Shown in pieces: positions 26,589 to 37,233 of a stretch of 64,000 nt of DNA (positions within the stretch are counted from its first letter, which is position 1; every line of letters begins with the position of its first letter). This DNA is from Lactiplantibacillus plajomi. Its GTDB lineage: Bacteria; Bacillota; Bacilli; Lactobacillales; Lactobacillaceae. The DNA lies in NCBI RefSeq assembly GCF_005405405.1, contig NZ_BJDZ01000005.1, positions 1 to 64,000 of the forward strand, written 5' to 3'. Under the pieces are notes generated by a model. That model was not told where the DNA came from. It ran no database searches and was given only the letters and a program-made list of their open reading frames with translations. The position numbers and the translations under genes were made by a program.

Positions 26589-28349
26589 TTAAAGGGCGTT
26601 AGAAGCACCGCGGTAAACAATCCCACGACGTGAATCAACGGTGATCAATTGACCATCGGCAATCACAGTAGTGGCATCCTTAACACCAACGATAACTGGA
26701 ATTCCCATTGAAATACCAACAACGGCAGCGTGTGAAGTTAACCCACCGTTTTCAACAACCAAGGCACTTGACTTTTCGATGGCTGGCAAATAATCCTTAT
26801 CAGTCGTCTTAGTGACCAAAACGCCACCTTCAACGGCCTTGTCAATGGCTTCTTGTGCAGAAGTAGCAATGACAGCCTTACCAATAACCGTTTCGTCACC
26901 GACACCTTGACCATCGGCTAACTTAGAACCAATTAATTGGATCTTCATGATGTTAGTCGTACCGCGTTCGCCAACTGGCACACCGGCAGTGATCAAGATC
27001 AGGTCACCTTCCTTGGCAAAGCCAAGTTCAACGGCCTTTGAAGCGGCTAAGTCAAACATGTCATCAGTGGTTTCTGGTTTTTCAGCCACGATTGGTTGAA
27101 CACCCCAGTTAACCATTAAGCCACGTTGAGTCCGTTCGTCAAACGTGATTGCTAAGATATCAGCATCCGGACGGTACTTCGAAATCATCTTGGCAGTGTA
27201 GCCAGATTCAGTCGCAGCAACAATCGTCTTGATACCTAAGTTCTTAGCAGCACGGGCGATCGCAATCCCGATGGTTTCAGTCACACTAGTCTTGTCGAAA
27301 CGGTTTAATTGTAATGAACCGTTTTCGGCTAACGTGTTTTCAGCCTTTTGGTCGATCTTAGCCATCATGGCAACTGATTCAACTGGGTAAAGCCCGTTAG
27401 CACTTTCACCAGAAAGCATCGTTGCATCAGTACCGTCAAAGACAGCGTTGGCAACGTCAGAAGCTTCGGCACGCGTTGGGCGTGGGTTTTCTTGCATTGA
27501 ATCCAACATTTGAGTAGCGGTGATAACTGGCATCCCTAAAGCATTGCACTTCTTGATTAAGGACTTTTGTACCAACGGAACGTTTTCTGCAGGAATTTCA
27601 ACACCCATGTCACCACGAGCAATCATTAACCCGTCACAAACCTTAAGAATTTCATCGGCGTTGTCGATACCTTCTTGTGATTCGATCTTAGGGAAGATTT
27701 GAACGTGTTCCATGTGCTTTTCTTCAAGCAATTCACGAATATCTAAAACGTCTTGAGGCTTACGTACGAACGAAGCCGCGATGTAGTTGATTTCGTGATC
27801 CAAGCCAAAGCGAATATCGCTTGAGTCTTTTTCAGTGATCCCAGGTAAGTTGATGGAAACGCCAGGAGCGTTAACACCCTTACGTGAGCCTAAAACACCG
27901 GCGTTTTGGACAGTGGTAACCAATTCACGGTTAGCTTCGTCCTTTTCGTCGATCTTCATGTCTAATAAACCATCATCGAAGAGGACGTGACCGCCTACGT
28001 GAACGTCATCAAAGAGGCCATCGTAGGTAACGGCAACTTTATCATGAGTGGTTTCTAATGAATCATCCATGGTAATGCGTACCTTGTCACCGATCTTGTA
28101 TTCAGACTTGCCGTCTTTTTGAACGGTCGTCCGAATTTCAGCACCCTTAGTATCAAGCATGATACCAACAGTCTTACCCGTAATCTTTTCTGCTTCATGA
28201 ACCTTGTTTAAACGGTCCAAATGTTCAGCATGGTCACCATGTGAAAAGTTAAAGCGGAAAATATTTGCGCCGGCTTCGATTAATTTAACAATAGTGTCAG
28301 TATCGGTGCTGGCAGGACCAAGTGTTGAAACAATCTTGGTTTTCTTCAT
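26589..28349 (-). CDS. pyk: Pyruvate kinase with C-terminal PEP-utilising domain
   Basis: A 586-residue glycolytic enzyme converting PEP and ADP to pyruvate and ATP. The barrel and active site are shown by [32 protein letters not shown] and ATQMLDSM. Beyond the regulatory domain an additional PEP-utiliser mobile domain (about 500-586) contains [11 protein letters not shown], usual for Bacillus and lactobacilli. The conserved Thr-Ser-His of that domain is present. Codon use indicates strong expression. It is 81 bases behind pfkA and surely in its operon. Confidence 0.97.
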   Translation of the reverse strand: MKKTKIVSTLGPASTDTDTIVKLIEAGANIFRFNFSHGDHAEHLDRLNKVHEAEKITGKTVGIMLDTKGAEIRTTVQKDGKSEYKIGDKVRITMDDSLETTHDKVAVTYDGLFDDVHVGGHVLFDDGLLDMKIDEKDEANRELVTTVQNAGVLGSRKGVNAPGVSINLPGITEKDSSDIRFGLDHEINYIAASFVRKPQDVLDIRELLEEKHMEHVQIFPKIESQEGIDNADEILKVCDGLMIARGDMGVEIPAENVPLVQKSLIKKCNALGMPVITATQMLDSMQENPRPTRAEASDVANAVFDGTDATMLSGESANGLYPVESVAMMAKIDQKAENTLAENGSLQLNRFDKTSVTETIGIAIARAAKNLGIKTIVAATESGYTAKMISKYRPDADILAITFDERTQRGLMVNWGVQPIVAEKPETTDDMFDLAASKAVELGFAKEGDLILITAGVPVGERGTTNIMKIQLIGSKLADGQGVGDETVIGKAVIATSAQEAIDKAVEGGVLVTKTTDKDYLPAIEKSSALVVENGGLTSHAAVVGISMGIPVIVGVKDATTVIADGQLITVDSRRGIVYRGASNAL

Positions 28350-28430
28350 AAGAAAAATCTCTCCCTTGAAAGTTTTTTATAAAAAGACATTAACGTCATT
28401 TTTATCTAATGTTGGTGGTAAAGCGGTCAC

Positions 28431-29393
28431 TTAGTTGAACGAAATGTCTTCGTTTAACTTGCTAAGTGATAATTCCGCCTTATGTTTCGAATTGAACAGA
28501 TCAAGAATGTCATGGTTAACCAATTGGTTGTCTTGAATCCCAACGGCTAAGCCACCCTTACCGTCAAGTAAGAGTTCAACCGCGTAGGCCCCCATTTTGC
28601 TTGCGAGGACGCGGTCCTTAGCAGTTGGGCGACCACCACGTTGCATGTGACCAATCGTGTTGGCACGCGCATCAAAGTCACCGTATTGGGATAACTTTTC
28701 AACGAATTCGTCAGCACCCATAACCCCTTCAGCTAAGACCACGATGTTGCAACGGTGGCCGTTGGCACGGTTATGTTTGATCTTATTAGCAATGGTTTCC
28801 ATGTCCCAGTCTAATTCAGGAATCACGATCGCATCGGCACCGACTGATAAGCCGGCCCACATTGCGACGTCCCCGGCACCACGACCCATAACTTCCACAA
28901 CGAAAGTCCGGTCATGACTATGGGCCGTGTCATAAATCCGGTCGAGCGCTTCGACGTCGGTGTTAACCGCCGTATCGAAACCAATCGTAAAGTCCGTGTA
29001 AGGAATATCATTGTCGATCGTACCAGGAAGGCCAATCGTGTTGTAGCCGTGTTCAGTTAAACGTAAGGCACCGTGATAAGAGCCATCGCCACCGATAACG
29101 ACTAAGGCATCGATACCGAATCGCTTCAGTTGTTCGATTCCCTTCAATTGACCTTCTTCATGAGCAAATTCTGGATAACGTGCAGAGTATAACAAGGTGC
29201 CACCTTGATTAACAACCCCGTCAAGATCCGCTGCTTCAATTTTATGAATGTCACCAGCAACCAACCCGGCAAAGCCGTAATTGATGCCGTATGCTTCTAA
29301 CCCTTCAGCCATCGCTTTACGGGCAACGGCACGAACGGCCGCATTCATACCAGGAGCGTCGCCGCCACTGGTTAAAATACCAATGCGTTTCAT
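28431..29393 (-). CDS. pfkA: ATP-dependent 6-phosphofructokinase
   Basis: A 320-residue Pfk[18 protein letters not shown] binds [11 protein letters not shown] and FDTAVNT form the fructose 6-phosphate site with the catalytic Asp, and [18 protein letters not shown] and GHMQRGG complete the family signature. An intact gene means glycolysis through fructose 1,6-bisphosphate. It is first in the pfkA-pyk operon and follows dnaE. A promoter and a cre-like site lie just upstream. Confidence 0.97.
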   Translation of the reverse strand: MKRIGILTSGGDAPGMNAAVRAVARKAMAEGLEAYGINYGFAGLVAGDIHKIEAADLDGVVNQGGTLLYSARYPEFAHEEGQLKGIEQLKRFGIDALVVIGGDGSYHGALRLTEHGYNTIGLPGTIDNDIPYTDFTIGFDTAVNTDVEALDRIYDTAHSHDRTFVVEVMGRGAGDVAMWAGLSVGADAIVIPELDWDMETIANKIKHNRANGHRCNIVVLAEGVMGADEFVEKLSQYGDFDARANTIGHMQRGGRPTAKDRVLASKMGAYAVELLLDGKGGLAVGIQDNQLVNHDILDLFNSKHKAELSLSKLNEDISFN

Positions 29394-29437
29394 TTTTTCA
29401 CCTCAGGCAATAAATTGAGTTCGTAACTCCATAAGTG

Positions 29438-29466
29438 ATTCTAACACTTTTGAAACCGAATGTCTG
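29438..29466 (-). promoter_or_regulatory. Promoter of pfkA-pyk
   Basis: On the minus strand CAGACA, a 17-base spacer and TAGAAT stand about 45-70 bases before the pfkA start codon. Both boxes differ from consensus at one or two positions. No competing promoter is visible in the 113-base gap behind dnaE. Confidence 0.65.
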
Positions 29467-29490
29467 TTATTTTCGCAAATTAAATTCCCG

Positions 29491-29504
29491 TGAAAACGCC
29501 GTCA
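29491..29504. promoter_or_regulatory. Candidate cre (CcpA) operator upstream of pfkA
   Basis: TGAAAACGCCGTCA matches the cre consensus TGWAANCGNTNWCA at all defined positions but one. Its centre lies about 65 bases upstream of the likely transcription start, a position at which CcpA activates other carbon-flow genes. This is inference from site position and sequence only. Confidence 0.5.
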
Positions 29505-29506
29505 TA

Positions 29507-32500
29507 TCAAGGGCTGACGTTCTTCATGACCACGTTACCGCGACCTAATAACATTGTAAGCGCTCCAAACAAATTATCATCTTGCGCGACCCAGTACTGT
29601 GAATTTAGTTCAACCGTCCGGTGACTTTGTACGGCGTAGGTTAACACCGGATTAGGTCCCGGATAACGCTTGAGTAAAGCTAAAATTTTTTCCTGGGTCG
29701 CCGGACCGTCCACTTCCGGTTGCAACCGCAAGAATAACTGGCCAACTGGTTTAGGAAAGGTACTGGCTAAGCGCCAAGTATCCACGATGACTTGCAGTCC
29801 CCGCTGTTGCTCGACCTTACCGCTAATCAAGACGACTTGCTCCGTCTGCAACTGGTCACGCAGCCGTTCAAAGGTCGTGGGAAAGATCGTTAGGTCGATT
29901 TCTCCGGATAAGTCACTCCCGGTGGCAAACGCCATCGGTTGCCCGCGCTTAGTCCGAATCGTCCGGATCTTGGTAATGTAAACTAACACGCGTACCCTTT
30001 GCTCATTAACGAGCGTGCTGACCAGTTGCGTCCGCTGTTGCTGTGCCAGCCAATCGTAAGTTTCAACCGGATGACCGGAAACGTAGGCTCCCAAATACTC
30101 AACTTCCTTAGCCAAGCGTTCAGCAAGTGGTAACTCCGGTTGCCGCTTAATTTTCGGGGCTAACGAAGCGAACAAGCTGACACTCTGGCCGGCCAACTGC
30201 GCACTCGACAATAATTCCGGAACACTGGTCAGTAGTTCGGCCCGGTTCATCCCGAAGTGGTCAAAGGCGCCGGCGTAAATCAACGCCGTCATCAAATCAT
30301 CCTTTAACCACTTGGGGTCCAACCGTTGCATGAACTGTTGCAGGCTCTTAAAGTTACCGTTAGCCTGCCGTTCAGCAATCACACTTTGCACGAAATCGCG
30401 ACGCAGGCCCTTGATCGAACTCAATCCAAACACCAACTGCTGACCGTCCCAGTCAAAATATTGTCCGCTAACGTTAATATCCGGTGGCACGATCTTGACG
30501 TGGTGTTGTTTGGCTTCAGCCAAGTACTGTTTCAACTTAGTGCCATTTCCTAAAACTGAATTCATCAATGACGTAAAGAACGCCCCCGGAAAGTGGACTT
30601 TGAGGTAGGCCAATTCAAACGCCATCTTACTATAAGCTACCGCATGTGAGCGATTAAATCCATAATTTGCGAATTGCTCGATGTACTGATAGACCTGCAC
30701 CGCCACGGCTTGGTCAAATCCCTTGGCGGTCGCACCGGCAATAAATTGTTGGCGCATCTGATCAATAACCGTCTTCTTTTTCTTACTCATCGCCCGCCGC
30801 AGTAAGTCGGCTTCCCCAAGCGTAAATCCGCCCATCACGGCCGCAACTTGCATGACCTGCTCTTGGTAGACCAAGATGCCGTAGGTCGGGCCCAAGATCG
30901 GTTCAAGCGCCGCGTCCGGATAGGTCACCGGCTCGGTTCCCTTTTTTCGGGCAATGAAATGATCGATATTTTCCATCGGCCCCGGTCGGTAAAGCGCGTT
31001 GACCGCTGCAACCAGTTCAAAATTGTCGGGATGTAGCTGCCGCAACACGTTGCGGATCCCCGCCGATTCAAACTGGAAGACACCGGTTGTATCACCGGCC
31101 TGAAATAGTTTCAGGGTTTCCGGATCATTCAAATTGATTTTCGTAATGGCAAGTGGTTGACCGGTCTGCCGTTGAACGTAGTGCAGTGCACTGGCCATCA
31201 GCGACAAGTTGCGCAACCCCAAAAAGTCCATCTTCAGTAGGCCGACCGCTTCGACCGTGTCCTTGGTGTACTGGGTCATCATCATCGTTTCACTCCCCGC
31301 TTGTAAGGGAACGATGGTGATCAACGGTTGCTGGCTCAACACGACCCCGGCCGCGTGGGTCGAATAATGCCGTGGTAACCCTTCCAGCCGTTGCGCGGTT
31401 TCAAATAGCAAGCGGTTTTTAGCCGAGTCCGCCACTAAGTTGCGTAACCGCTGTGAGCCCTTATAAGCCGCCGCAAGCGTAATGTGCAACTGGTTGGGAA
31501 TTGCCGCACTCCAGTCGCGCATCTCAAACGTTGACAAGCCAAAGACCCGGCCAACGTCACGTAACGCCTGCTTAGCGGCTAACGTGCCAAAGGTGATGAT
31601 CTGCGCGACCCGGTCGTGACCGTACTTATCATGAACGTAAGCTAACACCTGTTCGCGGCGGTTATCCGGTATGTCCAAGTCAATATCGGGCATGTTAGCC
31701 CGCTTAGCGTTCAAGAAACGTTCAAACAAGAGGTGGTACTCCAACGGGTCAACGTCCGTAATTTTTAACACGTAGGCGACCAACGCACCGGCCGCCGAAC
31801 CCCGACCCGGTCCAGTTGTGATACCGTTTTGGTGGGCAAAGTTCATCACGTCCCAGACGATTAAAAAGTAGTCGTCAAAGCCCATTTGATCGATCACCTT
31901 AAGTTCGCGTGCCAACCGATCAACGTAGGGTTGGGAATCAACCTCTGGTCCCATTGCTTGCAAACGGTCTTGCAAGCCAGCCTCACAAAGCTGCCGTAAA
32001 TACTGGTTGGCCGGCAGCTGATGCGGGGTTGGATATCTCGGTAACTGGGGCTGCTTAAAAACCAGCTCCACATGACAAGCTGCCGCAATCGTTGCCGTGG
32101 CGTCAACCGCCGCCGTTAAGCCTAACTGATCGTAGTCACGGGCAACGGCATCCAATGGTCGTAAATAGTGGGAACCGGCAATTCCTTGTAACTGTTCAGG
32201 CTGTTCGATTTGCTGTCCGCGGTCGATGGCCCGCAAAACCGACACGGCAAAGTAGTCGGTCGCTTGCACGTAATCAACCGGGTCCAAGGCCACCATTGGT
32301 AATTGATGGGCCCGGGCAAATTCGACAATCGTGGTCCGAATTGCTGGCGCCTGATCCAGCGATACGCCTAAATACAAACTTTCGGGATCAACCGCCGCCC
32401 GCAGTTGTTGTATCCAAGTCTGAGCCGCCTGCTGATCACCTTGTAGTAAGAGCGCTGCAAACTCACTATCCTTAGCCGGCGTCATCACAATTAAGTGGTG

Positions 32501-32857
32501 TAAATACGGTAAAATTGCCGTTAGCGTTAACGGCTCGGCACTGGTCGCCGTTTGTTTCATGGTCGATAAGCGCATCAAAGTTTGGTAACCCGCTAAGTCC
32601 TTGGCTAAAACGACTAAACTAAAGGTTTGCTCACCTAACTGACTACCGGTTAAATTTAAAGTAACCCCCAAAATCGGGGTCAGCTTCGCTTGGCGACACG
32701 CGTTGTAAAAATCGACGATCCCATACATCACGTCAACGTCGGTCAGCGCTAAGGCCGGGTACCCTAATTGCTTGGCAGTCGTGACTAGGTCGTCAACGCT
32801 ACTGGTACTATTCAAAAGACTAAAGGTACTCATGACCTGTAAAGGGACGTACGCCAT
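29507..32857 (-). CDS. dnaE: DNA polymerase III alpha subunit, DnaE type
   Basis: A 1116-residue replicative polymerase. The N-terminal PHP domain (about 1-200, FSLLNSTSSVDDLV), the polymerase core with the catalytic acids in MPDIDLDIPD (about 395-405) and EEQVMQVA-type YQEQVMQVAAVMGGF, a helix-hairpin-helix region and a C-terminal OB fold (about 940-1020) are present. There is no 3'-5' exonuclease insertion, so it is DnaE, working beside PolC in Firmicutes for primer extension. AAAGGAGTGG precedes the ATG at 32857. The dnaE-pfkA-pyk order is conserved in many bacilli. Confidence 0.96.
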   Translation of the reverse strand: MAYVPLQVMSTFSLLNSTSSVDDLVTTAKQLGYPALALTDVDVMYGIVDFYNACRQAKLTPILGVTLNLTGSQLGEQTFSLVVLAKDLAGYQTLMRLSTMKQTATSAEPLTLTAILPYLHHLIVMTPAKDSEFAALLLQGDQQAAQTWIQQLRAAVDPESLYLGVSLDQAPAIRTTIVEFARAHQLPMVALDPVDYVQATDYFAVSVLRAIDRGQQIEQPEQLQGIAGSHYLRPLDAVARDYDQLGLTAAVDATATIAAACHVELVFKQPQLPRYPTPHQLPANQYLRQLCEAGLQDRLQAMGPEVDSQPYVDRLARELKVIDQMGFDDYFLIVWDVMNFAHQNGITTGPGRGSAAGALVAYVLKITDVDPLEYHLLFERFLNAKRANMPDIDLDIPDNRREQVLAYVHDKYGHDRVAQIITFGTLAAKQALRDVGRVFGLSTFEMRDWSAAIPNQLHITLAAAYKGSQRLRNLVADSAKNRLLFETAQRLEGLPRHYSTHAAGVVLSQQPLITIVPLQAGSETMMMTQYTKDTVEAVGLLKMDFLGLRNLSLMASALHYVQRQTGQPLAITKINLNDPETLKLFQAGDTTGVFQFESAGIRNVLRQLHPDNFELVAAVNALYRPGPMENIDHFIARKKGTEPVTYPDAALEPILGPTYGILVYQEQVMQVAAVMGGFTLGEADLLRRAMSKKKKTVIDQMRQQFIAGATAKGFDQAVAVQVYQYIEQFANYGFNRSHAVAYSKMAFELAYLKVHFPGAFFTSLMNSVLGNGTKLKQYLAEAKQHHVKIVPPDINVSGQYFDWDGQQLVFGLSSIKGLRRDFVQSVIAERQANGNFKSLQQFMQRLDPKWLKDDLMTALIYAGAFDHFGMNRAELLTSVPELLSSAQLAGQSVSLFASLAPKIKRQPELPLAERLAKEVEYLGAYVSGHPVETYDWLAQQQRTQLVSTLVNEQRVRVLVYITKIRTIRTKRGQPMAFATGSDLSGEIDLTIFPTTFERLRDQLQTEQVVLISGKVEQQRGLQVIVDTWRLASTFPKPVGQLFLRLQPEVDGPATQEKILALLKRYPGPNPVLTYAVQSHRTVELNSQYWVAQDDNLFGALTMLLGRGNVVMKNVSP

Positions 32858-32932
32858 CCGATCCACTCCTTTCAAATATCACTTTGCATTTATTATACCA
32901 AACGGTTGTTCTTTAAGGCAGTGATAACCTAA

Positions 32933-32961
32933 TTGGTTTTTTGGACCCGGTGTGCTAAAAT
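32933..32961 (+). promoter_or_regulatory. Promoter of the DUF2929 gene
   Basis: TTGGTT, a 17-base spacer and TAAAAT occur 26 bases before the start codon on the plus strand. The -35 is weak. Confidence 0.45.
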
Positions 32962-32986
32962 AACTCTCATTGGGAGGTGTCGGAAG

Positions 32987-33187
32987 ATGATGAAACAACT
33001 CACGATCATTGTTTGGGCCGTCTTATTCGGGGAAGTCATCGGTTATATCGGTGGTGCCCTTGAACAAATGACTTGGGACCCGGGCGAAATCGGAATCGTT
33101 GCCGCAATCTTTGCACTAATTGCTGTCAACGGTGTCACCTATATTACTAACCATTCCCTACCCGTAAAAGGTTCTGAAAATAAGTAA
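32987..33187 (+). CDS. DUF2929 (YjzD-like) small membrane protein
   Basis: A 66-residue protein with two membrane helices (about 5-25 and 35-55), beginning MMKQLTIIVWAVLFGEVIGYIGG. The pattern fits DUF2929. GGGAGGTG stands 7 bases before the first ATG at 32987; the second ATG is the next codon. It is read from the plus strand between dnaE and clpB, with its own promoter and a shared terminator. Function unknown. Confidence 0.82.
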   Translation: MMKQLTIIVWAVLFGEVIGYIGGALEQMTWDPGEIGIVAAIFALIAVNGVTYITNHSLPVKGSENK

Positions 33188-33196
33188 TCGTATATA

Positions 33197-33236
33197 AAAG
33201 GCCGTGCTTATCATTCGTGATAAGCACGGCCTTTTT
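33197..33236. terminator. Bidirectional terminator between the DUF2929 gene and clpB
   Basis: AAAAGGCCGTGCTTATCA and TGATAAGCACGGCCTTTTT form a perfect stem with a TTCG loop, flanked by A and T runs. It can stop transcription from both sides, where the two genes converge. Confidence 0.93.
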
Positions 33237-33242
33237 ACGTTA

Positions 33243-35849
33243 CTAGGCGTTAACCGTCTGGGACTGATTTTCAAAAACTAAGTGGTCATCGATCAAGTTA
33301 ATGTCCACGGTCGTCTTCGGTGCGACCCGTCCAGCAATGATTTCCTTTGCTAAGGGTGTTTCAACGTGGTTCGTAATGAAACGCCGCAACGGCCGAGCAC
33401 CGTAGGCCGGTTCGTAACCCTGCTTTGCGATCCACTGCTTAGCCGCGTCAGAAATCGTCAACGTAATTTCACGGTCTTGCAAGCGGGCCGATAAGCGGGC
33501 AATTAATTTAACGACAATTTGTTCAATCGCACTCAACTGTAACGGTGTGAACATGATGATATCGTCGATCCGGTTCAAAAATTCGGGCTTAAAGTGGGCC
33601 TGTACCAGTTGCATGACCTGATCATGAGTCGTCGCTGATAACTGACCATCATCGTTAACCCCCGCTAGTAATTGTTGCGAGCCAAGGTTGGACGTCATGA
33701 TTAAAATCGTGTTCTTAAAGTCGACCGTCCGCCCCTGACCATCCGTCAAGCGACCGTCATCTAAAACTTGCAACAGAATATTGAAAACGTCCGGATGCGC
33801 CTTTTCGATTTCGTCGAATAGGACGATCGAATACGGATTACGACGAACAGCTTCCGTTAATTGGCCACCTTCTTCGTAGCCCACGTAACCAGGGGCCGCT
33901 CCTACTAACCGTGAAACCGACTCTTTCTCCATGTATTCACTCATATCGATTCGGACCATGTGATCATCCGCGTCGAATAAGTTTTCCGCCAGCGCCTTAG
34001 CCAGTTCGGTTTTCCCAACACCGGTCGGTCCAAGAAACATGAAGGAACCGAGCGGCCGGTTAGGATCCTGCAAACCGGCCCGTGACCGTAAAACGGCGTC
34101 GGCAACCGCCGTCACCGCCTGGTCCTGACCAACGACCCGCTCATGTAAGTGATCCGCCAAGTGCAGGAGTTTCTCCCGCTCGCCGGCAACTAACTTATTG
34201 ACCGGAATCCCGGTCATCCGCGAAACCACGTTGGCAACCTGGTCCGGCGTAACCGACTCTTCAACTAGCCAATCTTCGTGATGGTCGTTGGCTTCCATGT
34301 CCTTTAGCTCGGCTTCCAGCTTGGGAATCGTCCCGTGTTGCAGTTTAGCCGCCGCCTCTAAGTCGTAGTTGTTCTCAGCCGTTTCCAAGTCGTGCTTGGC
34401 CTTATCCAGCGCCGACTTCTTATCACTCAACGCCTGCAAGCTCTTCTTTTCACTGTCCCAACGGTCGGCTAACGTCCGTTGTTTTTCCTTCGCGCTGGCC
34501 AGTTCTTGCTGTAAATCAGCCAGGCGCTTGACCGAGGCATCGTCGGTTTCAGTCTTTAAAGCCGCTTCTTCGACCTCCAAACGCATCAGTTGGCGGTTGA
34601 CCTGGTCTAGTTCAGTCGGGTTGGAGTTCATTTCGACCCGGATCTCCGCCGACGCTTCGTCGATCAAGTCCAGCGCCTTATCGGGTAGGAAATGGTCGGT
34701 GATGTAACGGTCGGACAACTTGGCGGCCGCCACTAAGGCGTTGTCGTGAATGCGAACGCCGTGATGAATTTCAAAGCGTTCCTTCAATCCCCGCAAAATA
34801 CTGATGGTATCGTCAACGGACGGTTCCGCCACCAGGACCTTCTGGAAACGACGTTCCAACGCCTTGTCCTTTTCCAAGTATTGGCGGTACTCATCGAGGG
34901 TCGTGGCCCCGATCAAATGGAGTTCACCACGCGCCAACATTGGCTTTAGCAAGTTACCGGCATCCATACTACCTTCCGTCTTACCCGCACCAACGATGTT
35001 ATGGATTTCATCAATAAACATGATGATTTGCCCATCGCTCTTTTTAATTTCCTTTAAAACTGCTTTTAACCGTTCCTCAAATTCGCCCCGGTACTTGGCC
35101 CCGGCAATCAGGGCACCCATGTCTAATGAGAACAACGTCTTATCCTTTAAGTTATTCGGGACGTCACCGCGCACGATTCGCTGGGCCAGTCCTTCGACGA
35201 TCGCCGTTTTACCGACACCCGGTTCACCAATCAGCACCGGATTATTTTTGGTTTTCCGTGACAGGATCCGAATCACGTCAAGAATTTCCTCATCCCGACC
35301 AATCACTGGATCCTGATTACCTTTACGCGCCTGCTTAACGAGGTCGACACCGTACTTCTCTAACGCCTGGTACTGGTCTTCCTGGTTCCGTGAAGTGACC
35401 CGTTGGCCGCCACGGATGCGTTCAACCGCATTTTTAACCTGCCCGGCCGTAGTACCAGCAGCCGTTAAATACTTCGTCAGCTGGTCACCAGTTTGGTCCA
35501 TCAACGCTAAGGCGAGCGTATCGGTCGCTAAGAAATCGTCACCTAGCGACTGCCGTTTCGCGTCAGCGGCCTGCATCAACTGTGACAAGCTACTGCTAAA
35601 GCTTTGGCCGTACTGAACGTTACCACCACTGACGACACTGATATCATCGAGTTCGCGATCCAGTTCGACCTGCAATTTATCGAGGTCGACGCCGGCCTCG
35701 CTAAAAATCTGGCGCACAAGTTCACCCGGCTGGGTCAGAAATTTAAATAAGTGGGGCACCCCAATTTCTTGGTGGCGCCGCGTTTGGGCGATTCGTTGCG
35801 CTTCCGCTAAGGCTTGTTGTAAACTTTCGGTTAATTGTTCTGGATTCAT
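33243..35849 (-). CDS. clpB: ATP-dependent disaggregase ClpB
   Basis: An 868-residue AAA+ chaperone that extracts proteins from aggregates together with DnaK. N-terminal domain (about 1-145), AAA1 with [14 protein letters not shown] and [12 protein letters not shown], a long coiled-coil middle domain (about 400-530) that marks ClpB, and AAA2 with [14 protein letters not shown] and [12 protein letters not shown]. The tripeptide signatures for ClpP binding are not evident. GAGGGGGT lies 7 bases before the ATG at 35849. Two CtsR-like boxes flank its promoter, so it belongs to the heat-shock regulon. Confidence 0.97.
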   Translation of the reverse strand: MNPEQLTESLQQALAEAQRIAQTRRHQEIGVPHLFKFLTQPGELVRQIFSEAGVDLDKLQVELDRELDDISVVSGGNVQYGQSFSSSLSQLMQAADAKRQSLGDDFLATDTLALALMDQTGDQLTKYLTAAGTTAGQVKNAVERIRGGQRVTSRNQEDQYQALEKYGVDLVKQARKGNQDPVIGRDEEILDVIRILSRKTKNNPVLIGEPGVGKTAIVEGLAQRIVRGDVPNNLKDKTLFSLDMGALIAGAKYRGEFEERLKAVLKEIKKSDGQIIMFIDEIHNIVGAGKTEGSMDAGNLLKPMLARGELHLIGATTLDEYRQYLEKDKALERRFQKVLVAEPSVDDTISILRGLKERFEIHHGVRIHDNALVAAAKLSDRYITDHFLPDKALDLIDEASAEIRVEMNSNPTELDQVNRQLMRLEVEEAALKTETDDASVKRLADLQQELASAKEKQRTLADRWDSEKKSLQALSDKKSALDKAKHDLETAENNYDLEAAAKLQHGTIPKLEAELKDMEANDHHEDWLVEESVTPDQVANVVSRMTGIPVNKLVAGEREKLLHLADHLHERVVGQDQAVTAVADAVLRSRAGLQDPNRPLGSFMFLGPTGVGKTELAKALAENLFDADDHMVRIDMSEYMEKESVSRLVGAAPGYVGYEEGGQLTEAVRRNPYSIVLFDEIEKAHPDVFNILLQVLDDGRLTDGQGRTVDFKNTILIMTSNLGSQQLLAGVNDDGQLSATTHDQVMQLVQAHFKPEFLNRIDDIIMFTPLQLSAIEQIVVKLIARLSARLQDREITLTISDAAKQWIAKQGYEPAYGARPLRRFITNHVETPLAKEIIAGRVAPKTTVDINLIDDHLVFENQSQTVNA

Positions 35850-35876
35850 CAATCGTACCCCCTCAAATCGGTTAGC

Positions 35877-35900
35877 AAAAAGGCAGCTAGATTAGCTGCC
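35877..35900 (-). terminator. Terminator-like hairpin in the clpB leader
   Basis: On the minus strand GGCAGCTA-ATC-TAGCTGCC followed by TTTTTG. Arms are perfect over 8 bp. It lies downstream of the clpB promoter and upstream of its ribosome binding site, so clpB transcripts must pass through it. It can also end transcripts coming from pepT. Confidence 0.7.
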
Positions 35901-35907
35901 AATTGAG

Positions 35908-35924
35908 TTTGACCTTTGTTGACG
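35908..35924 (-). promoter_or_regulatory. CtsR-like operator downstream of the clpB -10
   Basis: On the minus strand CGTCAACAAAGGTCAAA matches the CtsR heptad repeat RGTCAAA-NAN-RGTCAAA with two mismatches in the first half. It covers the start of transcription. It points opposite to the second box at 35944-35960. Confidence 0.6.
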
Positions 35925-35929
35925 ATTGG

Positions 35930-35959
35930 ATTATATAACGAATGGTCAAAGAAGGTCAA
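35930..35959 (-). promoter_or_regulatory. Promoter of clpB
   Basis: On the minus strand TTGACC, an 18-base spacer and TATAAT form a strong sigma-A promoter. The -35 is part of a CtsR-like box, and another lies just after the -10. It starts right behind the pepT stop codon. Confidence 0.8.
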
Positions 35960-35960
35960 G
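35944..35960 (+). promoter_or_regulatory. CtsR-like operator overlapping the clpB -35
   Basis: GGTCAAAGAAGGTCAAG matches the CtsR heptad repeat RGTCAAA-NAN-RGTCAAA except for the last base. Binding there would block the -35 box. CtsR represses clp genes and releases on heat shock in Firmicutes. Confidence 0.75.
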
Positions 35961-35963
35961 GAT

Positions 35964-37202
35964 TTAGTTTTGGTCGTAATTATCGGTAACGATTTGAAGG
36001 ACCACGTCTACAGCTTGTTCCATGACCTGTTCCGAAACGTATTCGAACCGGCCGTGCATGTTTTCACCACCGGCAAACAGGTTCGGTGTTGGTAAGCCCA
36101 TAAAGGAAATCTTAGAGCCATCGGTCCCACCACGGACTGGGAAGATCAGCGGTTTAATGCCTAACTTCAACATGGCTTGCTTAGCTAATTCAACCACACC
36201 CATGTCCTTCTCGATCACTTCACGCATGTTGTAGTACTGGTCCTTAACGTCCACTTGAACGTACTCGCCGCCCTGCGCCAAGTTAATTGCGTCAGCGTCA
36301 GCCACGAAGAGCCGTTTACGGGCTTCAAATTTCGCCCGGTCGTGATCACGGATAATGTAGGTCATCTTGGCACCGTCAACCGTCCCTTCCAAGGATAATA
36401 AGTGGAAGAAACCTTCACGGCCGGCCGTCTTTTCGGGTACGTCATGGGCCGGTAAACTAGCTTGGAAATCAACCGCTAATTGGAGCGCGTTGACCATCAC
36501 GTCCTTTGCGGAGCCCGGGTGAACGTTGACCCCTTTGATATTCACGACTGCTTGGGCCGCGTTAAAGGTTTCGTATTCCAACTGACCAAGTGGCCCACCG
36601 TCAACGGTGTAAGCGTAATCGGCACCAAAAGCCGGAACGTTGAAATGGTCCGCCCCCGTCCCGATTTCTTCGTCGGGACCGAACGCAACCCGAATCTTGC
36701 CGTGCTTGACTTCTGGATGAGCCAACAAGTATTCAGCGACACTAAAGATTTCGGCGACCCCGGACTTATCGTCTGAGCCTAACAAGGTGGTCCCATCAGT
36801 TGTAATCAGTGTGTGGCCCTTGTAATTATGCAAGCTGGGAAAGACCTTTGGATCCAAGACGTAATCGCTGTCACCCAACTTAATGACCGATTCACCATCG
36901 TAATCGTTCACGATTTGAGGATTAACGTTTTCGGAATTAAAATCGGCGGTATCAATGTGCGAAATAAAACCGAGCGTCTTGACCGGTTTATCCGTATTGG
37001 CCGGAATGGTTGCAAAGACGTAGGCACTCTGTTCATCACGTTCCACGTCGCTCAATCCAAGCGCTTTCAATTTATCCATCAGCTGGTTTAAAAAAGCCGT
37101 TTCCCGTGGCGACGACGGAACGGTCGTTGACGCCTCGTCGGAACGCGTATTAACCTTAACGAAACTCAAAAAATCGGAAACTAAGTTTGGATATTTTGCC
37201 AT
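35964..37202 (-). CDS. pepT: Peptidase T (tripeptide aminopeptidase)
   Basis: A 412-residue M20B metallopeptidase that removes the N-terminal residue from tripeptides. The two-zinc site is visible in [22 protein letters not shown] and [13 protein letters not shown]; the dimerisation domain and the C-terminal [22 protein letters not shown] also fit. Typical length. It follows the trmK-Nif3 genes and ends 4 bases before the clpB -35. In lactic acid bacteria it contributes to peptide-derived amino acid supply. Confidence 0.96.
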   Translation of the reverse strand: MAKYPNLVSDFLSFVKVNTRSDEASTTVPSSPRETAFLNQLMDKLKALGLSDVERDEQSAYVFATIPANTDKPVKTLGFISHIDTADFNSENVNPQIVNDYDGESVIKLGDSDYVLDPKVFPSLHNYKGHTLITTDGTTLLGSDDKSGVAEIFSVAEYLLAHPEVKHGKIRVAFGPDEEIGTGADHFNVPAFGADYAYTVDGGPLGQLEYETFNAAQAVVNIKGVNVHPGSAKDVMVNALQLAVDFQASLPAHDVPEKTAGREGFFHLLSLEGTVDGAKMTYIIRDHDRAKFEARKRLFVADADAINLAQGGEYVQVDVKDQYYNMREVIEKDMGVVELAKQAMLKLGIKPLIFPVRGGTDGSKISFMGLPTPNLFAGGENMHGRFEYVSEQVMEQAVDVVLQIVTDNYDQN

Positions 37203-37233
37203 GATAAATTACTTCCCTTCAACAATAATAATT

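Noticed and set aside
35861-35962. CIRCE (HrcA) element at clpB
   Set aside because: Neither TTAGCACTC nor GAGTGCTAA occurs; only CtsR-type heptads are found.
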